From positions 45,327-109,326 of the forward strand of contig NZ_JBAHUQ010000021.1 of NCBI RefSeq assembly GCF_036689865.1: a stretch of DNA of 64,000 bases. Direction: 5' to 3'. Source of the stretch: Magnetococcus sp. PR-3 (GTDB lineage Bacteria; Pseudomonadota; Magnetococcia; Magnetococcales; Magnetococcaceae). Position 1 is the first letter of the stretch. Each line of letters opens with the position of its first letter. The position numbers and the translations under genes were made by a program. Of this stretch, positions 30,648-40,663 are shown piece after piece. The notes below the pieces were generated by a model. It did not search any database. It was not told the DNA's origin and saw only the letters and a program-made list of their open reading frames with translations.

Positions 30648-31087
30648 ATAATGGTACTCTGTTCGGCTTTAGGGGGCTGAGGTGGGGTGGGCTTAAAAGG
30701 TAATGCCCGTAAGATCTCGTCCAGCTTCTGCTTGAGAGTGGGAAGAGACTCTTTAAAATGGCGTTCCCCGAGCTGAAGCAGATTTTCAAGGTGATCCGAA
30801 CCATCCTCAAGCATCGCTTGCCACTGAGGGCGATGTTTCTCAATAAGTCGCTGTAATTTGCGTTTGGCCTTTTGGGCTTTGAGCTCTAAAGCGTTCAGTT
30901 TTTCCTGGCTCAACTCTTTACCTGCATCCTGCAGGGCGCGTAGTGATGATTTTAGATCCTCAAGTGCTGCTTTCAGGTCATCCATGGCTTGCTGTTGGGC
31001 ATGGGGCGTTTTCTCCTGGGCAAAGGTGGTGCCAGGGGCCGCCAAATAGAGCAGGGCACACAGCAGGATAAAAACCGCTCTTACCAT
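30644..31087 (-). CDS. Small secreted coiled-coil protein of unknown function
   Basis: 147 residues. Sec signal peptide (FILLCALLYLAAPG, cleavage after FAQ or TFA, about residue 23), then a highly charged helical region with heptad-like leucines (LKAALEDLKSSLRALQDAGK, then LNALELKAQKAKRKLQRLIE) and a Pro-rich tail. No family recognised. Its start overlaps the end of the upstream Nudix gene by 7 bases, implying co-translation. Confidence 0.8.
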   Translation of the reverse strand: MVRAVFILLCALLYLAAPGTTFAQEKTPHAQQQAMDDLKAALEDLKSSLRALQDAGKELSQEKLNALELKAQKAKRKLQRLIEKHRPQWQAMLEDGSDHLENLLQLGERHFKESLPTLKQKLDEILRALPFKPTPPQPPKAEQSTII

Positions 31088-31506
31088 GACAAAAGATCTC
31101 CTTGAAGACGCATTTCTGCATAAGCCAACTCACCCTTCAACGCCATCTCATTAAATGTCTGGCGGTCCACCCAGCGTAGATCACATAGCTCACGGCTTGT
31201 CAGCCTAGGCTCTCCTTGCCACCCGTCACACCTAAAAAGAAAACCAACGTGGGGCTGATCGCACTGAAGCATCGGTACCACAGAAAACTGTTGCCACTCT
31301 GTGAGTGTAATCCCGACCTCTTCTTGGATCTCGCGCTGAAGGGTCGTCTCTATGCGCTCACCATGATCCACAAATCCACCAGGCAAAGCCCATTTGTGAC
31401 GGCGGTGGTCGGAATAGTTTAACTGAGCCAACAGCAACCGGGTGGGTTGATCTGGTTGGGCATCCATAACAAACGCATGGGCCGACAGTGTGGCGCGAAC
31501 CAGCAT
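31081..31506 (-). CDS. Nudix hydrolase (second, ADP-ribose pyrophosphatase-like)
   Basis: About 141 residues from the ATG at 31506, which has GGAG 6 bases upstream; a TTG four codons upstream is rejected. A complete Nudix box, GGFVDHGERIETTLQREIQE followed by EVGI, matches GX5EX7REUXEEXGU exactly. HKWALPGG precedes it and VGFLFRCDG follows, as in MutT-like and ADP-ribose-type enzymes. The substrate is undetermined. It overlaps the downstream secreted coiled-coil gene, an unusual partner. Confidence 0.9.
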   Translation of the reverse strand: MLVRATLSAHAFVMDAQPDQPTRLLLAQLNYSDHRRHKWALPGGFVDHGERIETTLQREIQEEVGITLTEWQQFSVVPMLQCDQPHVGFLFRCDGWQGEPRLTSRELCDLRWVDRQTFNEMALKGELAYAEMRLQGDLLSW

Positions 31507-31633
31507 ATAGGGCTCCAAAAGTTACAGAAGGATAGGAAAAGAATAGATTCATTATGCCCCATTCCGTTCGGAAAAGGGAGTTGCTTATGCCGTGGGTTGA
31601 TAAAGGATAGAGGAGATTGGCTAGCGCAGAAGA

Positions 31634-32881
31634 TCAGCCAACATCTTCATAAACAATACGCCACAACCCTTCAGAGGGGTCCATTTTCCAGTATTGGCGG
31701 CGTAAGCGCCAGGAGCCTGGAGGGCCATCTGGATCCTGTTGAGTGAAGGTAACCACCACCATCGCTTGTTCACCCGGATATTGCATAATACTGGGGTCTG
31801 TCAGGATGAACGCTTTTTTCTTCCAGTTCTTAACGATCTTGGCAATGTGTTTTGCCCAACCCTTATAATTTTTACGTTGGTTATTGAAATCAGGGGCATA
31901 GTGACGTAATGCTCGGGCTGGATCACCACTTTGCAGGTCTTGATACCATTGATGGAGCCGTTGCAAAAAGAGCCGCTGTTGTTTTTTCCAAGCCTCAGGC
32001 TTAACCCATAAAAGACGCTTACTCAGTAAGACTGGGGTACCAATGCTTGTTTTTTCTTCTAATTTTTCAAAGTCTAAATTGGTCAACGCCACACAGCCAT
32101 CACTGGCCCGAGGGGGACGGCTATAGGTGCCAGAAAGGGTGCCATGCAGCCAAATACCATAACCCGTTCGCTTGTGGCGACGGTCCCACTCATTGGGATA
32201 GTTAATCGGTAGTGCCCCAGCACCGTAGAGGTCCGGTAGCTTTTCACCAGGGATATATTCGGTCACGTAATAGAGCCCAACAGGGGTCTTTTTGTCCCCC
32301 TGTTTAACCTTTTCAGCCCCTTTTTTTCCACTGGAGATGTAGTAGTCAGCAATTAATTTGGGCACGCCACCCTGATTATCATATAAGAAGAGTCGAGAGC
32401 GGGTTAGGTCAACCGCAATGGCATGGCTGTGGCGTTTAGATAAACGTAGAAGGGAGGCCGGTAACTTGCCAACAGATACAGGTTTGACCTGATGTTTTAA
32501 ACGGGTCTTGGCTTCTGTGAGCAGTTTTTGGAACGTTTTGTTATCCCGTTTAATCTTCTCTCCCACTTTGGTGATCGGATTGGCACGGGCCAGCAGTAGG
32601 TCGGCATAAACGAGCTGAGCCAGTTTAAAGTCTGGCTTTTTTTCTGTCAGCGTGCGGAAGTGCATGATTGCCAATGCCATATCATTGTTGGCAATAGCAT
32701 CCATCCCCTTTAGAAAAAGGCGCTCATGGGCTGACATTTGAATACGGTCATCAGGCAGTAGAATACCTTTAAACAGACCATTCGTCTCTGCCAGGGCTGG
32801 TGTTGTAGAGCCAAACCAAAGCAGGGGCAGCAACATCAAGCCTAAGCAGAATAAGCGTATGCGCAGCATCCCATCAGCCAT
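31634..32881 (-). CDS. L,D-transpeptidase (YkuD) with C-terminal Cds6-like domain
   Basis: 415 residues with a signal peptide (cleavage near ALA, residue 30). After a helical segment (about 45-110, TPR-like) comes a YkuD catalytic domain: IAVDLTRSRLFLYDN, KTPVGLYYVTEYIPG, GIWLHGTLSGTYSRPPRASD followed by GCVALTN, with the catalytic His and Cys. This enzyme class cross-links peptidoglycan or attaches proteins to it in the periplasm. The last 110 residues (WYQDLQSGDPARALRHYAPD...WRIVYEDVG) form an NTF2/SnoaL-like Cds6-type domain. The same kind of domain ends the upstream gene product. The start overlaps that gene by 8 bases. Confidence 0.9.
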   Translation of the reverse strand: MADGMLRIRLFCLGLMLLPLLWFGSTTPALAETNGLFKGILLPDDRIQMSAHERLFLKGMDAIANNDMALAIMHFRTLTEKKPDFKLAQLVYADLLLARANPITKVGEKIKRDNKTFQKLLTEAKTRLKHQVKPVSVGKLPASLLRLSKRHSHAIAVDLTRSRLFLYDNQGGVPKLIADYYISSGKKGAEKVKQGDKKTPVGLYYVTEYIPGEKLPDLYGAGALPINYPNEWDRRHKRTGYGIWLHGTLSGTYSRPPRASDGCVALTNLDFEKLEEKTSIGTPVLLSKRLLWVKPEAWKKQQRLFLQRLHQWYQDLQSGDPARALRHYAPDFNNQRKNYKGWAKHIAKIVKNWKKKAFILTDPSIMQYPGEQAMVVVTFTQQDPDGPPGSWRLRRQYWKMDPSEGLWRIVYEDVG

Positions 32882-34814
32882 CGGAAAGCTCTCTCAAAAT
32901 CTTCCACTGTGCATCCTGACGTTCCATCAACAGGATTTTACGAATTTTATCTCTGTAGGTATCGGAACGATAACTTTGGGTAAAGCTGACCTTAGCCCGT
33001 CCACCGTGCATCGATACGATACGCAGGTTATCCACTGTAATACGAATAAATCCCGGTTTTTTTAGACGCTGAGCACGACGTTTTTTCCATGTACGTATGG
33101 AGCGGCCTTGGGGTGGCCTAAACGTTTTGGCATAGACGGCCAAGTAAGCTGAAACATCCTGGTCGCTCCAGGCTTGACGCCAAGATTCCACCGCACTACG
33201 CACATCATCACGCCAATCTTCTACAACGGTGACCTCCTCAGTCTCTGGGAGGTTCTGTGTTGTAATTGGCGTGGTTTTTAGTTCAACTTTTATGGGCAGG
33301 TCATCTTCATCTGCAACAGACCGTGTGCGGGGTTCTGTTGCCACCGCAGTCACAGGAGCTGTTGACGTTTTAGGGGCTGTAACGGGCTTTTCCGTAGGTT
33401 CGGTCTTTGCCAAAGGTTCTGTTTGTGCCGCAAGTTCAAGCTGCTTGGCCGCATGTTGGGGTTTTTCCAGCTTGCGGATTTGATCGTTCAGGGTATTAAA
33501 GCGGTTGTTCAGGTCTTTTTGGGCCTGTTGAGCTTTCTCCTGACGAATCTTTGCGGCTTTAATCGCACTTTGTGCCGCGGCGTAGCGCTTCTGTTCAGCT
33601 TCTAAATCCTGTTTAAGTTGGCTCATGGATGTCGAGCTGGCTTCATGCTGGCCTTGCAGCTTGGTGACCATGGCTTTAGAGGCTTTAAGCTCAGCCTTTA
33701 ATGAGGCGATGGTTGCCTGTTGGTCATTGCCGCGGGTGGTCAACTGGTTGAGCTTGACCTCCAGTCCCTGCCTCTCTTTAGTCAAACTTTGCTGGTTGGC
33801 TTGGCGGGATTGACGTTCTTTGGCCAAAGCCTTTTTTTCTTGATCCAGTGCCAGTTGACTTTTTTTCCGTGCTTTTTTCTCTCGACTCAAGGCCTGTTCA
33901 CTGTTCAGTTTGGCCTGCTCAAGGGTGTTAAGCTGAGCTTTTAAACGTGCCTGTTGCTCGGCACTTTGATGTTGCTTTGTAGTGAGCGTAGCTAATGTTG
34001 TTTGGTAGTTTTTTTGTTCATTTTCCAAACGCTGTTTGTACTGCTGTGTCAGGCGGCTGATTTCTTGAATTTTCAGCTTCAATTCATTTTCTGCAGCCGT
34101 GGCACGTTTTAATGCGTCACCACGGGCTTGGTCCGCTTTTTTACGCTCTGTAGATTCCTGTTTTAGCCGTTTTTCTGTTTCCTGTTGGCGTACAAGGGTC
34201 TTTTGTGCTTGGTCGCGTATTTTGCGTAGAACTTCAAGTTCACCCTTTAGCGTGGCCAATTTTTGTAGTGTTTTTTCATCTCTTTCAACCACGACATGTG
34301 CTTTAGGCCCCGTCTTTTTTAAAATAGCTAGGTCAGGTTGCTCATCAAAGACCTCTTCCAGCTCTAACGCTTGACCATAAGCTCGTGCCGCCATATTGGC
34401 ATAGATCGCCTGTAGATTTCGGTGGGCTGTTGCATAGCTGGGGTGGCTCATAACCGCTTTTAAAAAAGAGGCCCTGGCTAGGTCCATCATGCCTTGCCGG
34501 GCATAAAGAACGCCTAGGTTGTTGTAGGGCTCTGGTTGCCTGGGGTGTTCTTTGCTCAGCTGTTCAAACAGTTGTAAAGCTTGAGGGTGTCGGTTGGTCT
34601 CCGACAAAAGCACCGCCAGTAAGAATCGAGCCTCCAAATTTTTGGGGCGCTTTTTTAAAAAAGCACGCAACTTGGGCTCGGCATCCGTATAGGCTTGGCG
34701 ATCCAACAGGCGGTGAAACCCGTCTAGCTTCGCCTCCAAATCCTCTGCATGACTCAAGGATAGGGGGAGCAGGGCAATAAAAAATGCAATCAAAAGCTTG
34801 TTCAGAGATTTCAT
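32874..34814 (-). CDS. TPR/coiled-coil envelope protein with C-terminal Cds6-like domain
   Basis: 646 residues. Signal peptide (cleavage after SHA, residue 23), then several TPRs (about 30-160; PEPYNNLGVLYARQGMMDLA is typical), a long coiled coil of about 270 residues rich in Lys/Gln/Glu, a Pro/Thr/Glu-rich linker, and a terminal NTF2-like domain (VESWRQAWSDQDVSAYLAVY...GRAKVSFTQSYRSDTYRD...WKILRELSDG). It probably spans the periplasm as a scaffold for the co-expressed L,D-transpeptidase, whose gene it overlaps. No exact homologue family recognised for the full length. Confidence 0.85.
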   Translation of the reverse strand: MKSLNKLLIAFFIALLPLSLSHAEDLEAKLDGFHRLLDRQAYTDAEPKLRAFLKKRPKNLEARFLLAVLLSETNRHPQALQLFEQLSKEHPRQPEPYNNLGVLYARQGMMDLARASFLKAVMSHPSYATAHRNLQAIYANMAARAYGQALELEEVFDEQPDLAILKKTGPKAHVVVERDEKTLQKLATLKGELEVLRKIRDQAQKTLVRQQETEKRLKQESTERKKADQARGDALKRATAAENELKLKIQEISRLTQQYKQRLENEQKNYQTTLATLTTKQHQSAEQQARLKAQLNTLEQAKLNSEQALSREKKARKKSQLALDQEKKALAKERQSRQANQQSLTKERQGLEVKLNQLTTRGNDQQATIASLKAELKASKAMVTKLQGQHEASSTSMSQLKQDLEAEQKRYAAAQSAIKAAKIRQEKAQQAQKDLNNRFNTLNDQIRKLEKPQHAAKQLELAAQTEPLAKTEPTEKPVTAPKTSTAPVTAVATEPRTRSVADEDDLPIKVELKTTPITTQNLPETEEVTVVEDWRDDVRSAVESWRQAWSDQDVSAYLAVYAKTFRPPQGRSIRTWKKRRAQRLKKPGFIRITVDNLRIVSMHGGRAKVSFTQSYRSDTYRDKIRKILLMERQDAQWKILRELSDG

Positions 34815-35070
34815 AAGAAACTTGAATTAAACAGACTGGGCTTGATTACCCACGGAAGTAAAAAAGATTATCCTTTTTACAGCCACCCCGCATACATACC
34901 GTATGCCCCTATTTGGCCTTGAATTTTAGACCGCCTGACCAACGGCACTCTGTTGGAGAGACCATGCAAAACCCTGGCAACCTACCTATAATAGCGGCTA
35001 TATATGTGCCTGCAAGGCATCGTATGGAAAATGGGTAAAAAGAGTGCGGTATGTGAGCGGCGGTGTGTCT

Positions 35071-35850
35071 CTAAATGGGGAGAAATACGGCGGAAGCGAC
35101 AAAAGAGAAGACCTGTTTAACCGCCCGCTTGGACTTTTGTGCCATGACTTGTGCCATGAGATCCTGCAGAGCCACCATTTTCCCCGTTAACCGTTCAAAG
35201 CTTAGGTTGGGCGGTTCTGCATCATCTCCCAGGTGAATGCTGTAGAGGTAGGGTTCGCCAATGGCTGTACGGGTGTTAAACAGTCGCCACGCTGCAATCT
35301 CAATATTCCGTGCACTGTTGTACAGCTTTTGGGGGTGTAGTGGTTCTTGAAAGGTTGGCAGTTTATCAAACATGCTAAATTCACGCTTACCTTCATAGGA
35401 TGCATGAATCATATAACCTAACCCGGCAATAAAGGCAAAAACGCGGTCCCCTTGATAGGTATCATCAAAGGCGAGATAGATAGCCGTTGCGCCAAAGTGC
35501 TTGCCAAGCTCCTTAAACTTCCAGTCATGGTTTTGAGAAAAAAGCTGTTCCAATCGGGTCCTATAACCTGATACGGGTACTTTTTGTAGCTCCCTGGGGT
35601 TGCGTAGATAAAGCTTTTCCGCCAGGTTGCGTAGCTCTTTCATCACAGCCATTCGGGTGGTTTCCACCACAATGTTGGTTTCAGACTTAACCATGTCTGA
35701 AAGCTGGAACTCAGCATTGCTGGGTTGCCACTCCTGTCGCTTGGCGTTAGGGTCGCTGGCACATCCGCTGAGTAGAAAAAGCACAAAAAAACCGCTGACC
35801 CAAAGGATCAAGCGGTTTTTTTGATGTGGTATCTGTCTATTCACGATCAA
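35071..35850 (-). CDS. Predicted lipoprotein of unknown function
   Basis: 259 residues. N-terminal signal with lipobox FLLSGC (Cys about residue 30), so the product should be lipid-anchored. The mature part includes HFGATAIYLAFDDTYQGDRV and FIAGLGYMIHASYEGKREF; the end is hydrophobic (VFSFVASAVFLPI). No family recognised. It lies 9 bases downstream of the mlaA stop on the same strand, so a role in outer-membrane lipid homeostasis or envelope maintenance is a reasonable inference. Confidence 0.8.
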   Translation of the reverse strand: MIVNRQIPHQKNRLILWVSGFFVLFLLSGCASDPNAKRQEWQPSNAEFQLSDMVKSETNIVVETTRMAVMKELRNLAEKLYLRNPRELQKVPVSGYRTRLEQLFSQNHDWKFKELGKHFGATAIYLAFDDTYQGDRVFAFIAGLGYMIHASYEGKREFSMFDKLPTFQEPLHPQKLYNSARNIEIAAWRLFNTRTAIGEPYLYSIHLGDDAEPPNLSFERLTGKMVALQDLMAQVMAQKSKRAVKQVFSFVASAVFLPI

Positions 35851-35859
35851 GCGCCTGAC

Positions 35860-36621
35860 TTAACGCTGAATTTCACGATCCCGGATCTGTTTAAAGCCAT
35901 TCCGTACCGCAATGTAAGGATCGATTGCTGCACTTTTAATGCTCTCATAATCACCCAGGCTGAGCGAGGTACGGTTAACTGTTTCCAGTCCGCGAACACC
36001 AATCTGTGCCCAGGTATGCTCTAGATAGGTGGTCGGGGTCAAGAAAGCATCACCCACCAAGCCAACAGAGTCTCTGACTGTAGAGGCGCCAAGAATAGGC
36101 CACACGATGTAGAGACCTTCGCCCGCACCGTAGGAGCCAAACGTCTGGCCAAGATCATCTTTATGAGAGACCAGATTGTGATGTTCACCAGCAATGTCAA
36201 ATAAGCCCAAAACACCCACAGTGGAGTTCACACTGAAGCGGGTTAGCTCAACCCCAGCTTGTTTGACTTTACCCTGCAGTAGTGAGTTGACGATGTGTAC
36301 AGGCTCTTTCAGATTGCTGAAAAAGTTGCGTACAGCCTGACGTCCGCCTTGTGGAATGATGGCTGCGTAACCGGTTGATATTGGCTTAAGCAGCCAAAAA
36401 TAGAGCTTGTCATTAAACGCAAACATCGCTCGGTTCCAGCCTTCCAGGGGGTCATTGATGGCATCACCCTGGCTCCACAGGTCGGCATTGTTCTCGTCGA
36501 ACTCAGCCCAGATGGCATCATCCATCAATGCCAACTGCTCTTGAGCCTGGGCAGCCTGTGGTGCCAGAACCAGAGCCAACGCAACCACCGCTATTTTTAA
36601 CCAACCCATGTAGGTGGACAT
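35860..36621 (-). CDS. mlaA: MlaA (VacJ) outer-membrane phospholipid transport protein
   Basis: 253 residues. Family signature NDPLEGWNRAMFAFNDKLYF, VRNFFSNLKEPVHIVNSLLQ, then LTRFSVNSTVGVLGLFDIA and DLGQTFGSYGAGEGLYIVWP, all typical of MlaA. MlaA forms a donut in the outer membrane that removes misplaced phospholipids from the outer leaflet and hands them to MlaC. Oddity: the signal peptide ends APQAAQAQEQ with no lipobox Cys, so this copy is apparently not a lipoprotein, unlike E. coli VacJ. It is divergent from mlaC, which begins 415 bases away. Confidence 0.93.
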   Translation of the reverse strand: MSTYMGWLKIAVVALALVLAPQAAQAQEQLALMDDAIWAEFDENNADLWSQGDAINDPLEGWNRAMFAFNDKLYFWLLKPISTGYAAIIPQGGRQAVRNFFSNLKEPVHIVNSLLQGKVKQAGVELTRFSVNSTVGVLGLFDIAGEHHNLVSHKDDLGQTFGSYGAGEGLYIVWPILGASTVRDSVGLVGDAFLTPTTYLEHTWAQIGVRGLETVNRTSLSLGDYESIKSAAIDPYIAVRNGFKQIRDREIQR

Positions 36622-37035
36622 GATCGTTTCCTGTTGTCTTTATAGTCTTTATCAAACAGGTAGTCTAAACTACCGATCGTGATAATGCGTTAATAGAGAA
36701 AATATTTCAATGTTCCTGTTGCAGCATAACGGAAAAAAACGATTACTTCAGCCATGTAAATGGTTAGGCATCATTTTTTTCGATGCATCATCGTAACAGT
36801 TTTGGAAAAAAACGATGATGTCACCCTTGGGTGGCACGAGTTAATGGTTTGTTTCTTCCTAATGGGCTTCTTAAAGATAGGAGAGTGTGTCGATAAAAAA
36901 GATGCATAAAAAATACATGGGTGGCATAGCAATGTTCGGCAAACCTAGGCATGGACAGGAAAGGTATGGTATTAAAGCTCCCATAATCAACCAGCGTTAC
37001 CTGCTACTGATGGATTATTGCGGCGAGTTAAAACT
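36622..37035. promoter_or_regulatory. Divergent mlaA/mlaC promoter region with repeated elements
   Basis: Two direct copies of GGAAAAAAACGAT (36731-36743 and 36804-36816), and an inverted repeat CATCATCGT / ACGATGATG (36786-36794 and 36812-36820). Position between divergent genes of one pathway suggests shared control; the binding factor is unknown. Confidence 0.4.
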
Positions 37036-37707
37036 ATGAATCTGAATCGCATCGTATCCTCCTTTTTTCTCTTTATGCTTCTTGCATGGCCCTTGGCTCT
37101 TCAAGCCGATACTACACCTGTGCATGGAGAAACCGCAGCCATTCAGCGTTCGGTTCATCTGGCCGTGGAAATTTTGCGTGATCCAGAGTTGGCCAAACCT
37201 GAGCATTGGCAAAACCGTCGTGATCGGCTACGTGCCTTGATCTATGGCCATTTTGATTTTGCTATGATGTCCCGTGGTGCGGTTGGTCGTAGCTGGGGAC
37301 AGTTTTCAGGCAAGCAAAAAGAGGCTTTTATCGACCTGTTCCGTCAAACACTGGAAGATGCCTACCTGGATAAGGTGGAGTCTTACCGGGGGAAAGGGGT
37401 CGTTTTTCAGCCAGAGCAGAAAAAAAATCAGCGGATTATTATTTTGAATAGTCAGGTTGATCTGGGTGGAACCCCTATCAGGCTAACCTACCGTTGTTTA
37501 AAAACAGCGCAAGGCTGGAAGGTGTTTGATCTGGTGCTGGAAGGGGTTAGCGTTGTGGCCAACTACCGCAAACAGTTCCAGCATCTGCTGAAGCAAAAAG
37601 GTGTTGAAGGTATGCTTGAGATCCTAAGAGGTAAGGTTGAGGATAATAAGCAGTCCCGCTTAAAGGCTATTAAACAGGCCAAGCAGGTTGAGGTTGACCA
37701 GCCCTAA
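37036..37707 (+). CDS. mlaC: MlaC periplasmic phospholipid-binding protein
   Basis: About 223 residues from the ATG at 37036; a TTG at 37018 is rejected. Signal peptide (FFLFMLLAWPLALQA). MlaC/Ttg2D pattern: LIYGHFDFAMMSRGAVGRSW, FIDLFRQTLEDAYLDKVESY, IILNSQVDLGGTPIRLTYRC, WKVFDLVLEGVSVVANYRKQ. It shuttles phospholipids between MlaA and the inner-membrane MlaFEDB ABC complex, which is not in this window. Lys-rich C-terminal tail. A strong bidirectional terminator follows. Confidence 0.93.
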   Translation: MNLNRIVSSFFLFMLLAWPLALQADTTPVHGETAAIQRSVHLAVEILRDPELAKPEHWQNRRDRLRALIYGHFDFAMMSRGAVGRSWGQFSGKQKEAFIDLFRQTLEDAYLDKVESYRGKGVVFQPEQKKNQRIIILNSQVDLGGTPIRLTYRCLKTAQGWKVFDLVLEGVSVVANYRKQFQHLLKQKGVEGMLEILRGKVEDNKQSRLKAIKQAKQVEVDQP

Positions 37708-37732
37708 CTGCTCAAAATCCTATAGCGATCAT

Positions 37733-37771
37733 AAAAAAGCGGCCTGTCTGGATAAGACAGGCCGCTTTTTT
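37733..37771. terminator. Bidirectional terminator between mlaC and the hybrid kinase gene
   Basis: Perfect 17-bp inverted repeat AAAAAAGCGGCCTGTCT / AGACAGGCCGCTTTTTT (37733-37749 and 37755-37771) with T-runs on both strands. It serves the convergent ends of mlaC (+) and the hybrid kinase (-), whose stop codon overlaps its edge. Confidence 0.95.
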
Positions 37772-40652
37772 ATGAGGTCGCCAAATAGCGGAGTAAGTTT
37801 TTTTTGCGAATGGGTTTGGTGAGAAAATCATCACACCCAACATCCAGGCAACGCTCTCGGTCCCCTTCCAGCGCATGGGCCGTTAATGCCACAATACGCA
37901 TGGGATCGCGCTCTTCTAAGGCCTCTTGTAGGCGGATTTTGGCCGTGGCGGTATAGCCATCCATCACAGGCATCTGCATATCCATAAGTACCAAGTCGAA
38001 GGGCTGCTCCCAAACCTTCTCCAGAGCCTGCTCTCCATTTTCTACCGTTGTTAAATGGTAGGGGGTTTGCTTGAGATAAGAACCAATGAGAAGGGCATTA
38101 TCTGGGGAGTCTTCGACCAGAAGAATCTTCATAGGCCTTAAAGGGGGCAGGGCGGGGGCAGGCTCATTTCCCTGTTCTAAAGAGACGGGTATTTTGGCTT
38201 TGGTAAAAGGCAGAATGAGGGTGAAGGTTGTGCCCACATCTGTTTCACTCTGTAATTCTATGTGGCCACCCATTAAATCCATGAGTTTTTTGGTAATGGC
38301 CAATCCCAGTCCACTACCACCATGCTGACGTGTGGCCGTAGAGTCGACCTGGTGAAAATGTTCAAAAACTTGATCATGGTGTGCTTTAGGAATACCTACC
38401 CCGGTATCCGTAATCATAAGCCGGATACCTAAGGGGTGAGGGTAGGCTTGGATAAGCACTTTACCCTTTGATGTAAACTTTACCCCATTACCAACAAGGT
38501 TGATGAGTACTTGCCGTAGGCGCCGCTCATCTCCCTCCCAATGATGAGACAGTTCAGATGCGTAGTTTAGCTCAATAGAGAGCCCTTTCTCTTTAGCGCT
38601 GGGTTCAAGCAATAAGGCGACGGAATGGATCAGATGGTGCAGATTAAAAGGTGCTTGTTTGGCTTGTTCTACCCCAGCTTCTAAGCGGGAAAGTTCTAAA
38701 ATATCATCAATCAGTGTCAGTAGTGCCGCCCCTGCTCGGGCTTGTACGGATAGATAATCTGCTTGGGTCTGTTGGTCTGGTGCCTCCTGGAGGAGCTCGG
38801 TCATGCCAAGAATGGCATTCATAGGGGTGCGAATTTCATGGCTCATCATGGCCAAAAATTCACTTTTTGCTTGGCTGGCATCCTCAGCACGCTCTTTGGC
38901 CGCACGTAAAGCGGACTCTGTCTGTTGACGTTCAAGCTCCATAGCTGCGCGCCCAGCGAAGATGCCAAGAATGGAGTGACCCAACTCAGGATCTGCCAAC
39001 GGTTCATTGTCTAAAACAGCCAAAATCCCCAGCGGGTGACCATCAGAGTTGAACAGGGGGGTGCCCATGTAGCTTTCAGCCTTCATCTGGCTTAGCAGCT
39101 GATCCTCAGGAAAACGTAGTTGAATGCGGTCAGAATAAACGCAGGTCTCCTTGCCGATAACATTGGCACAGGGGGTTCCTTCCAGTTCATATTGAAAAGG
39201 GTCTCCATACTCCCCATTTGCCCAGATGGTGGTGGCCTTGACTGTGGGTTCTGCGGTGGCTAAAAGTCGGCCTACAAACACATATTTTACCTCTAGAGCT
39301 TCAGCAATATTACGAACCAGTTCCCTCTGAAAAGCTTCTCCGGTGACGGTCGCAGTACCTTGGATAATGCTCTGGGTGATGCGTTCTGTACGGCGGCGGG
39401 CTGTGATGTCGTTAAAGGTAACCACGGCACCAACCGCTTCCCCTTTTTCAAAAATGGGTGTGGCCGCATACTCAACCAGAAAAGTATGTCCACGCATATG
39501 CACAAAGCGGCCCTCGCCTTGTTGTGATTGATGTGTGGTGAGTACTTGACTGATGGGGTTGGGGGTGATGCCGGTTCCATCATGGTACCAGATCGGTAGG
39601 GCCAACTGACCAAGCATGCTCTCAATATTGCCGCCTAGCATGTTGGCTGCTGCGGGATTGATAAACTGATGGTGCCCTTTAAGGTTTAGCCCAAACACCC
39701 CAATAGAGGTGGATTGAAGAATACTTCCGAGTCTGGATTTGCTTTCCCGCAGGGCGTCTTCATTATGTCGAATTTGGTCATTTAGCTGGCGTTGCTTTTG
39801 AACGGCGCTTTCCAGCTCTTCATTTCTTTCATGTAGGAGATGGTTGGCCGTGGCGAGCTCATGGGTGCGGCGGGTGACCTTTTGTTCCAGTTCCACTTGC
39901 GCGTTTTGCAGGTCTTGAAACTGTTGGCTCAAGGTGTTGGCCATTCGGTCCAAGGCATCAGAGAGCTGGCCGACTTCATCTTGTCGTTGGATGGAGGGGG
40001 TGCCATCGAAAACGCCATCACTAATATGCTGGGCACGCTGGGCCAAGGCCACCACAGGTTTAACGATGAAGCGCTCTAAAAAGAAATTCAGTAAAAGAGC
40101 GATAAGCACAAAGGTTACCAGAATATTAAGGACAATTTGGGTAATGGCCTCCCAGACTTTGTCATCCACCTCTTCGGTACGAAAACCCAAACGTACGACC
40201 CCCACGTGCTTGTTATCAGCATCAAAGGTAGGAATAGAAACATCATAGTAATGTTTGCCATCAAACCGGTCATAGAATTGCCAAATGGGCTCTTTGGTCT
40301 GAATGCTCCTTAAACCTGCTTTGTCTTGAAAAACACGCCCCACAAGTTTGGGGTTGCTATGAAAGAGTGCACGTCCTTCAAGATCTGTAATGGCGCTGTA
40401 GGTGATGTGACGGTTTTGGGTGATCACTTCAGCCAGCTTTTTATCCATGCCGCTTAGAGAGTCCAAGGGTAGGCCCAAGGCCAGCATCTCGTTAAGCATG
40501 CCATTAATGCTATGACCGATACCAAAGGACCCCCGTAACAGAGCGTCGGTATAGGTTGTGCGAAAATTTAAGACATGCAAGGTGGCACTGCCGCTAAGTA
40601 ACAGAGCCACAATCGCAATGGTGACCAGCAGGATTTTATGGTTTAACCGCAT
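37770..40652 (-). CDS. Hybrid sensor histidine kinase (Cache-HAMP-PAS-GAF-HisKA-HATPase-REC)
   Basis: 960 residues. Membrane segment 1 (about 7-27), periplasmic single-Cache-like sensor (about 30-170, with [20 protein letters not shown]), segment 2 (about 173-193), HAMP, coiled coil, PAS domain ([20 protein letters not shown]), GAF-like domain with three Cys, HisKA with His in [16 protein letters not shown], HATPase ([31 protein letters not shown]), and a C-terminal receiver ([23 protein letters not shown]). No Hpt domain, so phosphorelay must pass to another protein. It starts 11 bases after a solute-binding protein gene, which probably supplies its sensory input. Confidence 0.94.
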   Translation of the reverse strand: MRLNHKILLVTIAIVALLLSGSATLHVLNFRTTYTDALLRGSFGIGHSINGMLNEMLALGLPLDSLSGMDKKLAEVITQNRHITYSAITDLEGRALFHSNPKLVGRVFQDKAGLRSIQTKEPIWQFYDRFDGKHYYDVSIPTFDADNKHVGVVRLGFRTEEVDDKVWEAITQIVLNILVTFVLIALLLNFFLERFIVKPVVALAQRAQHISDGVFDGTPSIQRQDEVGQLSDALDRMANTLSQQFQDLQNAQVELEQKVTRRTHELATANHLLHERNEELESAVQKQRQLNDQIRHNEDALRESKSRLGSILQSTSIGVFGLNLKGHHQFINPAAANMLGGNIESMLGQLALPIWYHDGTGITPNPISQVLTTHQSQQGEGRFVHMRGHTFLVEYAATPIFEKGEAVGAVVTFNDITARRRTERITQSIIQGTATVTGEAFQRELVRNIAEALEVKYVFVGRLLATAEPTVKATTIWANGEYGDPFQYELEGTPCANVIGKETCVYSDRIQLRFPEDQLLSQMKAESYMGTPLFNSDGHPLGILAVLDNEPLADPELGHSILGIFAGRAAMELERQQTESALRAAKERAEDASQAKSEFLAMMSHEIRTPMNAILGMTELLQEAPDQQTQADYLSVQARAGAALLTLIDDILELSRLEAGVEQAKQAPFNLHHLIHSVALLLEPSAKEKGLSIELNYASELSHHWEGDERRLRQVLINLVGNGVKFTSKGKVLIQAYPHPLGIRLMITDTGVGIPKAHHDQVFEHFHQVDSTATRQHGGSGLGLAITKKLMDLMGGHIELQSETDVGTTFTLILPFTKAKIPVSLEQGNEPAPALPPLRPMKILLVEDSPDNALLIGSYLKQTPYHLTTVENGEQALEKVWEQPFDLVLMDMQMPVMDGYTATAKIRLQEALEERDPMRIVALTAHALEGDRERCLDVGCDDFLTKPIRKKNLLRYLATS

Positions 40653-40663
40653 ACCAAGCCATT

